This document shows, piece after piece, positions 22,328-27,396 of a DNA stretch of 27,396 nucleotides. Under the pieces are notes generated by a model. The model made no database searches. It was given only the letters and a program-made list of their open reading frames with translations, and was not told the DNA's origin. Source of the DNA: JBGTCY01 sp041748615 (GTDB lineage Bacteria; Bacteroidota; Bacteroidia; Chitinophagales; CAIOSU01); the NCBI GenBank assembly GCA_041748615.1, contig JBGTCY010000166.1, forward strand, positions 1-27,396, read 5' to 3'. Made by a program: the position numbers and the translations under genes. Each line of letters opens with the position of its first letter. Positions within the stretch are counted from its first letter, which is position 1.

Positions 22328-22339
22328 TCCGGTTCGCTC

Positions 22340-23137
22340 ATGGAAAAAACTATTTCATTTCAAAACAAAAAAGGATTTTACACCGACAGCGGCTCCGGCA
22401 AAACGCTCATACTCGTGCATGGTTTCGGTGAGGATGGTTCCGTGTGGGATGCTCTGCGCGAAACGCTTTCAAAAAAATACAGAGTCCTCGCGCCCGACCT
22501 GCCGGGGTACCGGCATTCGGAACTGCCGGAATCCGCGCTGACGATTGAGTACATGGCGGATTTTTTAAAAGCCATTCTCGATATTGAAAAAATCGAACAT
22601 CCTGCCATCATCGGTCATTCGATGGGCGGTTATGTGACGCTCGCGCTCACGGAAAAATATCCCCATCAGCCGGAGCGTATCGGGCTGTTTCATTCCCATG
22701 CTTTCGCGGATGATGCTGAAAAAAAAGCAGGAAGGAGAAAGGCAATTGAGTTTGTCGGCAAAAACGGAACGGATGGTTTTATCCATGAACTATATAACAA
22801 TCTTTTCGGCTCCGCATTTATTCAAAACAACAAATCCGAATTCGAGCGACTTAAAGAAAAAGCAAAAAAATATCCTCCGGAAACCATCATGTCGGGACTT
22901 CAAGCGATGGCGGAACGCCCGGACAGAACACATGTTTTGAAATCATTTCGCAACCTTGTTTTGTTTATCCTCGGCAAAGAAGACAAAGCGATACCGTGGG
23001 AAAAAAGTATTGAACAAAGTCAGTTCCCCGCTGTTTCAGACATTCATGTTTTCGAAAATGCCGGACACATGGGGATGCTTGAAGAGCCTGTAAAGAGTCT
23101 GAATATTATTGAAGTATTTATGGAATTAAACTTTTGA
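22340..23137 (+). CDS. Alpha/beta hydrolase
   Basis: A 265-residue cytosolic hydrolase of the alpha/beta fold. The oxyanion motif H-G-F-G lies at 27-30, the nucleophile elbow G-H-S-M-G-G at 92-97 with Ser94, the acid is probably Asp215 in L-G-K-E-D-K-A-I-P, and His243 is in G-H-M-G-M. The catalytic triad is therefore complete. Sequence resembles the broad MhpC/esterase group; the substrate is unknown. The cap region (about 125-200) is helical and rich in Lys and Glu. It starts 12 bases after the cupin stop, so co-transcription is likely. There is no signal peptide. Confidence 0.9.
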   Translation: MEKTISFQNKKGFYTDSGSGKTLILVHGFGEDGSVWDALRETLSKKYRVLAPDLPGYRHSELPESALTIEYMADFLKAILDIEKIEHPAIIGHSMGGYVTLALTEKYPHQPERIGLFHSHAFADDAEKKAGRRKAIEFVGKNGTDGFIHELYNNLFGSAFIQNNKSEFERLKEKAKKYPPETIMSGLQAMAERPDRTHVLKSFRNLVLFILGKEDKAIPWEKSIEQSQFPAVSDIHVFENAGHMGMLEEPVKSLNIIEVFMELNF

Positions 23138-23189
23138 AGTTTTTTTCTGAAAATAAAATTCTGATTAACCCGGAAAAACCTTTCAGTGG

Positions 23190-23290
23190 GTTTAGGATAA
23201 ATCGCAATTGCGTTATCATGATGAGTCCCGAATATCGGAAAACCATGAGAGGTAGCAATCTCTCCCTTCGACTCCGCTCAGGTTGACCCA
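23190..23290. repeat. Cluster of short palindromes and a CCTTCGACTCCGCTCAGG-type intergenic repeat
   Basis: The 242-base gap holds no supported gene. It contains the palindrome CGCAATTGCG (23203-23212), an arm pair GAGAG/CTCTC (23247-23251/23260-23264) and, at about 23264-23286, the phrase CCCTTCGACTCCGCTCAGG followed by TTGACC. The last phrase resembles a widespread bacterial intergenic repeat seen near many genes; the composite may be a degenerate repeat element. Confidence 0.5.
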
Positions 23291-23364
23291 CGCGCCCATA
23301 AAAAGTAATGCAGTCTGACCAACACTCCTGTCAACTTCTATTATAAAAACTTTCACAACTATTC

Positions 23365-23372
23365 TATCTTTG
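23365..23372 (+). promoter_or_regulatory. -7 promoter element very close to the start codon
   Basis: TATCTTTG matches TAnnTTTG exactly and ends only seven bases before the ATG at 23380. If functional, the mRNA would be leaderless or nearly so. No TTG was found at the usual -33 spacing. Confidence 0.45.
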
Positions 23373-23379
23373 AGATTCC

Positions 23380-26238
23380 ATGTTAAGAAATCTGTCACTT
23401 CTCATTTTACTTTGCCTTGCTTTTGGATTTTCAAAAGCTGCTCATATTGTGGGCGGGGACATGTATTACGAATGTCTTGGAAATAACAGTTACCGCATCA
23501 CGCTCAAAATTTACCGCGACTGCAATGCATTCGGACCCAATGTAGCCGGTTTCGATTCTCCGGCATATATCGCGATTTATAACGGAGGCGACAAATCATT
23601 GATTGAGGTGATTGATGCTTTCCTGACTTCGGGACCCAATAATATTCCGGCACTTACTTCGGACCCATGCCTGCAAGCGCCCGCGAATGTTTGCGTTGAG
23701 GAAGGGATTTACAGATTTACCAGAACGCTGCCGCCTTTGTCAGGTGGTTATGACATTGTTTATATCCGCTGTTGCCGCAACTCAACGATTCAGAATATTT
23801 TCACACCGGGTGATGTGGGCGCTACTTATTTCACGCATATTCCGGGTAGCGGAATCGCGACTTGCAACAGCAGTCCTTATTTCAAAGATTTTCCGCCCAT
23901 TGTGATTTGCGCCAATGCTCCCATCAATTTTGATCACTCCGCCATTGACCCCGATGGCGACCAGTTGGTTTATTCGCTTTGCACGCCCTACCCCGGAGCC
24001 ACGAATGCGAATCCACAGCCCTACCCGGGATTTACCTTACAGCCTTTCGGAAATATTCCGTGGCGAAATCCTTACAGTGGAAGTTTTCCGTTGGATGCTG
24101 CGCCTCCACTTTCCATTGACCCTCAAACGGGCATCCTCTCAGGAACACCGAATCGCACCGGTCAGTTTGTAGTGGGAGTTTGTGTCAGTGAATACAGGAG
24201 TGGCGTACTCATCGGTGAAACCAAACGCGATTTTCAATTCAATGTGGTACAATGCAATACCAATGTTAGCGCACGGATTCCGGTGGTGGATACCACTGGC
24301 GCAGCCGCTTCGGGAACAGCCGGAGTTTTCGCTTACCAATGTCAGGGGCTGTTTGTTCAATTCATCAATCAAAGTATCAACGGCACTTTTTACCATTGGG
24401 ATTTTGGCGACCTGACCACACTTGCGGATACTTCACGGGCATTTCAACCATCTTACACCTATCCTGATTCCGGCTCTTACATTGTCCGATTAATTGTGAA
24501 TCCCGGATATCCCTGTGCTGATACCACACGCGTCATCGTGCGCATCTATCCCAATTTCGATGCTGATTTTGATTTCTATGCCGGATGCGTCAATCAACCC
24601 GTCATTTTCACAGACCAAAGTTCTACTACTTATGGCATGGTGGATTCCTGGTACTGGACTTTTGGTGACGGACAATTTTCTTCCAATCAAAACCCGGAAC
24701 ACCTCTACGCACAGGGAGGGACTTTTTCCGTCACACTCAACGCTACGAATACCAAAGGATGCCGCGACAGCCAAAGCAAAACCGTTACCGTTCGTCCGAT
24801 GCCCATCGCTGACTTCAGCTTCACTCCCACCTGCATCAATACTCCGGTTACGTTCACCGACCTCTCTTTAGTTTCATCCGGTACTATTTCCACGCGCACC
24901 TGGCTGATGAACAACAATCAAATCGGAGCGAACTCGCCCTTCACGCAAACCTTCAACAACCTCATGACATTTGACCTCACGCTCATTGTTGAATCCAACT
25001 TTGGGTGCGCGGATACCATCACTCAAACGATTACCGTGCATCCCAATCCGGTGGTGGTAATTCGACCGGATACTGCAATTTGCGCGGGTGAATCAGTTCA
25101 ACTGTTTGCCGCTGGTGGTGTCAGCTATCAATGGCAGCCTCCCACTAATTTATCCTCAACCACTATTTCAAATCCAGTCGCAACACCCGCTTCAAGCACC
25201 GTTTATTCGGTTGTTGTGACGGACATCAATTCCTGCACCGACAATGCTGCTGTTTCCATCACGGTCAATCCGCTACCGGCAACCAATGCGGGCGCGGATA
25301 CCTACATTTGTTTTGGCGACACTTTTCAATTGAATGGAACTGGCGGGAATTCATTTTTCTGGACTCCAGGAAATTTGTTGAGCGACTCAACGATTTCCAA
25401 CCCGTTCACCTCACCGGATTCTACAGTCACTTTCGTGCTCACTTCATTCAATCAATTCGGATGCAGCAATCGTGATTCGTTCACACTCACCGTTCAGCGA
25501 CCGATTGTGATTGCATTGAGTGAAAATCAGGATATGTGCGAAGGAGATACTATCACGCTCAGCGCATCGGGCGGCTTATATTATCTCTGGCAGCCAAATA
25601 CCGGAATCAGCGGCAACAGTAATGCTGATTTTACTATTTCACCAGCGACAGATATTATTTATACGATCATTGTATCGAATGACTGTTTTGCCGACACCGG
25701 TTATGTGGAAGTCATTGTTCATGGCTTACCGGAAGTGGATGCCGGAATAGATGACAGCATCAGGCGCGATGAATTTGTTTTTCTGAATGGGTTCTCAACA
25801 GGCGTTCAAAATTTTTGGGAACCGCCTGACGGTTTAGATAATCCAACTTCATTAACTACACGCGCAAGTCCGTTTAATACCACCAACTATGTTTTAAATG
25901 CGGTCAGCGAGTATGGCTGTATCGCCCGCGACACCGTCAACATCAAAGTGGAAGTTGTGAACCTGCTGATAGTACCCAACGCCTTTTCGCCTAATGGTGA
26001 CGGGGTGAATGACATCTTCCGCATTATCCGATATCTGAATGTGGAACGCTTGCTCGAATTCAGAATTTTTAATCGTTGGGGACAACTAGTATTTGAAACT
26101 ACAGACATCCGCGATGGATGGGATGGCACTTATAAAGGTGACCCGCAGGGACTTGGCGTGTTTGTGTATGTCATCCGGGTGTTGAATCGTGATGGTGAAA
26201 TCATCGTGAGACAAGGTGATTTGACATTGGTGAAGTAA
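23380..26238 (+). CDS. PKD-domain surface protein with gliding-motility type B C-terminal domain
   Basis: A 952-residue T9SS cargo. Residues 1-20 are a signal peptide (F-S-K-A-A), followed by the A-H-I-V-G-G-D-M-Y-Y-E-C start typical of a large Bacteroidota family, with an N-terminal Cys-rich domain to about residue 305. PKD domains follow at about 315-400, 400-485 and 485-560, marked by F-G-D-L and W-T-F-G-D-G. Then come four Ig-like modules (about 560-860), each with a C-[AE]-G-[ED] or C-F-G-D core. The C-terminus (from about 860) is the CHU_C/TIGR04131 domain: V-P-N-A-F-S-P-N-G-D-G-V-N-D, F-N-R-W-G-Q-L-V-F, D-G-W-D-G-T-Y-K-G and the final Q-G-D-L-T-L-V-K. It is likely an adhesin or matrix protein at the cell surface. 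A PH-domain gene starts 15 bases downstream. Confidence 0.93.
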   Translation: MLRNLSLLILLCLAFGFSKAAHIVGGDMYYECLGNNSYRITLKIYRDCNAFGPNVAGFDSPAYIAIYNGGDKSLIEVIDAFLTSGPNNIPALTSDPCLQAPANVCVEEGIYRFTRTLPPLSGGYDIVYIRCCRNSTIQNIFTPGDVGATYFTHIPGSGIATCNSSPYFKDFPPIVICANAPINFDHSAIDPDGDQLVYSLCTPYPGATNANPQPYPGFTLQPFGNIPWRNPYSGSFPLDAAPPLSIDPQTGILSGTPNRTGQFVVGVCVSEYRSGVLIGETKRDFQFNVVQCNTNVSARIPVVDTTGAAASGTAGVFAYQCQGLFVQFINQSINGTFYHWDFGDLTTLADTSRAFQPSYTYPDSGSYIVRLIVNPGYPCADTTRVIVRIYPNFDADFDFYAGCVNQPVIFTDQSSTTYGMVDSWYWTFGDGQFSSNQNPEHLYAQGGTFSVTLNATNTKGCRDSQSKTVTVRPMPIADFSFTPTCINTPVTFTDLSLVSSGTISTRTWLMNNNQIGANSPFTQTFNNLMTFDLTLIVESNFGCADTITQTITVHPNPVVVIRPDTAICAGESVQLFAAGGVSYQWQPPTNLSSTTISNPVATPASSTVYSVVVTDINSCTDNAAVSITVNPLPATNAGADTYICFGDTFQLNGTGGNSFFWTPGNLLSDSTISNPFTSPDSTVTFVLTSFNQFGCSNRDSFTLTVQRPIVIALSENQDMCEGDTITLSASGGLYYLWQPNTGISGNSNADFTISPATDIIYTIIVSNDCFADTGYVEVIVHGLPEVDAGIDDSIRRDEFVFLNGFSTGVQNFWEPPDGLDNPTSLTTRASPFNTTNYVLNAVSEYGCIARDTVNIKVEVVNLLIVPNAFSPNGDGVNDIFRIIRYLNVERLLEFRIFNRWGQLVFETTDIRDGWDGTYKGDPQGLGVFVYVIRVLNRDGEIIVRQGDLTLVK

Positions 26239-26253
26239 AAATTTATTTATATT

Positions 26254-26766
26254 ATGGAATACAAAGCATCACTCGACTTGTTAGCAAAAGCTATAACAGC
26301 CGGAGTGATTATTTTACTTTCAGTAATCGGATATCAGAATGTCAACGCGCTGATGGATTCAAACGGAGAAAGTTCGATACTGCTGATACATGGCTTTGGG
26401 TTATTGTTTATTGTTTTGGTACTTGGCATCACTTTTATTTTCAGCCCTCAGAAATATTCACTGACTAATGACTCCTTCATTATACACCGGATTGCAGGTG
26501 ATGTCAAAATTAAACTGAATGAAATTCTGGAAGTTCGTTTGCTCACCAAAGACGAAATGAATAAAACTATCCGGACATTTGGCGTGGGAGGACTCTTCGG
26601 ATATTTCGGAAAATTTTATAATTCAAAATTGGGACATCAGCATTTTTACGCCTCAAAACGGGAAAACCGGACTCTGATTCTTTTAAAAAATGATAAAAAA
26701 ATCATTGTGACGCCCGATGAACTCAATCTCGCGGATGCAATCAATTCTAAAATCATAAGAAGCTGA
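26254..26766 (+). CDS. PH-domain-containing membrane protein
   Basis: A 170-residue membrane protein. Two hydrophobic segments (about 9-30 and 42-63) anchor it, followed by a bacterial PH-like beta domain from about residue 70: Y-S-L-T-N-D-S-F-I-I-H-R, the I-x-L-N-E-I-L-E-V-R-L-L strand, and the family motif G-V-G-G-L-F-G-Y-F-G-K-F-Y-N-S-K-L-G at about 110-127, ending with an I-I-V-T-P-D-E-L-N strand. The arrangement (two membrane segments, then PH domain) is common in Bacteroidota. It begins 15 bases after the type B protein, so may share its transcript. The function is unknown. Confidence 0.82.
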   Translation: MEYKASLDLLAKAITAGVIILLSVIGYQNVNALMDSNGESSILLIHGFGLLFIVLVLGITFIFSPQKYSLTNDSFIIHRIAGDVKIKLNEILEVRLLTKDEMNKTIRTFGVGGLFGYFGKFYNSKLGHQHFYASKRENRTLILLKNDKKIIVTPDELNLADAINSKIIRS

Positions 26767-26783
26767 AACATTTGTTTATTTGT

Positions 26784-27119
26784 ATGTTCGTTTCCATCAC
26801 ATCCATTGAGCTAAAGTCTCCTTTAAATTTTTTTCAATTGTCTTTATATGCACTGAATATCGTGCGACAACTAAAATCATCCAAATGCGTGGAATTTAAA
26901 AAAAGAGGAATCTGGACAAAGCATTACACCATGACACTTTGGGAAAATAAATCGGACATGATGGAATTTGCCAAAAGCGGAGCGCATTTAACCGCCATGA
27001 AAAAAAGTTCTTCGATTGCCAAAGAAATTCGCCTGCTTACACTCGAAGCTGATATACTTCCCGCCTGGAAAGAAGCAAAAATAATGTTGAAAAAAAACGG
27101 AAGATGCCTCAAATTCTGA
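26784..27119 (+). CDS. ABM-fold-like small protein (DUF3291/spheroidene-monooxygenase-like)
   Basis: A 111-residue protein. The ATG at 26784 is chosen over an alternative TTG at 26772. The region H-Y-T-M-T-L-W-E-N-K-S-D-M-M-E-F-A-K-S-G-A-H-L-T-A-M-K resembles dimeric alpha/beta-barrel (ABM-like) proteins, where a central strand with W-E and a following helix with H-x-x-A-M are conserved. L-P-A-W-K-E-A-K near the end fits too. A catalytic role cannot be stated. It starts 17 bases after the PH-domain gene on the same strand. The family call is from motif recall only. Confidence 0.5.
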   Translation: MFVSITSIELKSPLNFFQLSLYALNIVRQLKSSKCVEFKKRGIWTKHYTMTLWENKSDMMEFAKSGAHLTAMKKSSSIAKEIRLLTLEADILPAWKEAKIMLKKNGRCLKF

Positions 27120-27212
27120 ATCATTAACCGGGAAATAGAATTTGATGAGTCAACTATTATTTGCATTTTTATCGCTTGTGAATCTCTGAATCTTCCTAAC
27201 TTTTATGAAGCA

Positions 27213-27396
27213 ATGAATCATTCCCTGATGTATCCTTACAAAATCAATATCATCAATGCCACGGTTTTTATCAGTTGCGGCTTGATTGGATTTATCGGTC
27301 ATTACCTGAAACTGGGCGATTATCAGCAAGCCGCATTGATACCTTTCGTGCTGGGAACATTGCTCTTAGTAATGACACCCGGCATGAAATCCAATC
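27213..27396 (+). CDS. Predicted membrane protein, 3' end outside the window
   Basis: An open frame from an ATG at 27213 runs off the window edge, giving 61 residues. Two hydrophobic segments are visible (N-A-T-V-F-I-S-C-G-L-I-G-F-I-G and I-P-F-V-L-G-T-L-L-L-V-M), separated by a short loop. An alternative start is the ATG at 27228 (M-Y-P-Y-K-I-N). The product resembles small hydrophobic Bacteroidota membrane proteins, without known function. Confidence 0.55.
   Translation, partial: MNHSLMYPYKINIINATVFISCGLIGFIGHYLKLGDYQQAALIPFVLGTLLLVMTPGMKSN

Noticed and set aside
23216..23398. A 60-codon minus-strand open frame
   Set aside because: It translates the intergenic repeat phrase (giving N-L-S-G-V-E-G, a peptide often seen from such repeats) and overlaps the real start of the type B gene.

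Overview
The window looks like a chromosome segment from a member of the Bacteroidota, probably an environmental or uncultured lineage. Four things point there: three secreted proteins with type IX secretion (T9SS) sorting signals (two with type A tails, one with the gliding-motility-associated type B domain); a SusC-like TonB receptor with an N-terminal carboxypeptidase-regulatory-like domain; an atpD/atpC pair with a very short epsilon subunit; and several TAnnTTTG -7 promoter elements of the Bacteroidota sigma-A type. Shine-Dalgarno sequences are mostly absent. No rRNA, tRNA, CRISPR array, integrase or transposase was seen.

Layout. Positions 1-1430 hold a secreted thioredoxin-like protein, then a decayed toxin-antitoxin locus: a lipoprotein leader runs in frame into a PIN-domain toxin that is broken by a 5-bp tandem duplication, followed by a small antitoxin-like ORF and a nest of hairpins. 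Positions 1433-3593 carry a family-28-like glycosyltransferase, a tiny lipoprotein gene and a secreted glycerophosphodiester phosphodiesterase (GDPD). Positions 3724-10170 are housekeeping: htpG, then recQ, atpC and atpD on the minus strand. Positions 10368-14618 encode a TonB-dependent receptor and a PhoD-like secreted phosphoesterase. Positions 14623-19825 hold two divergent T9SS-secreted proteins, the second of them repeat-rich. Positions 19844-20946 are a second GDPD gene flanked by two direct copies of a 120-bp double-hairpin repeat. Positions 20995-21620 are a decayed small outer-membrane barrel gene. The rest is a cupin/hydrolase pair, a 952-residue PKD/type B adhesin-like protein, a PH-domain membrane protein, an ABM-like small protein and the start of another membrane protein.

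How the genes fit together. Most are independent units. The plausible functional links are: (a) two GDPDs, a PhoD-like phosphoesterase and a TonB receptor, which could act on phosphate esters outside the cytoplasm; (b) the three T9SS cargo proteins at the cell surface; (c) the cupin plus alpha/beta hydrolase operon. The most unusual sequence-level features are the double-hairpin repeat family around the second GDPD gene and the freshly broken PIN toxin locus. No clearly new defence or mobile system was identified.
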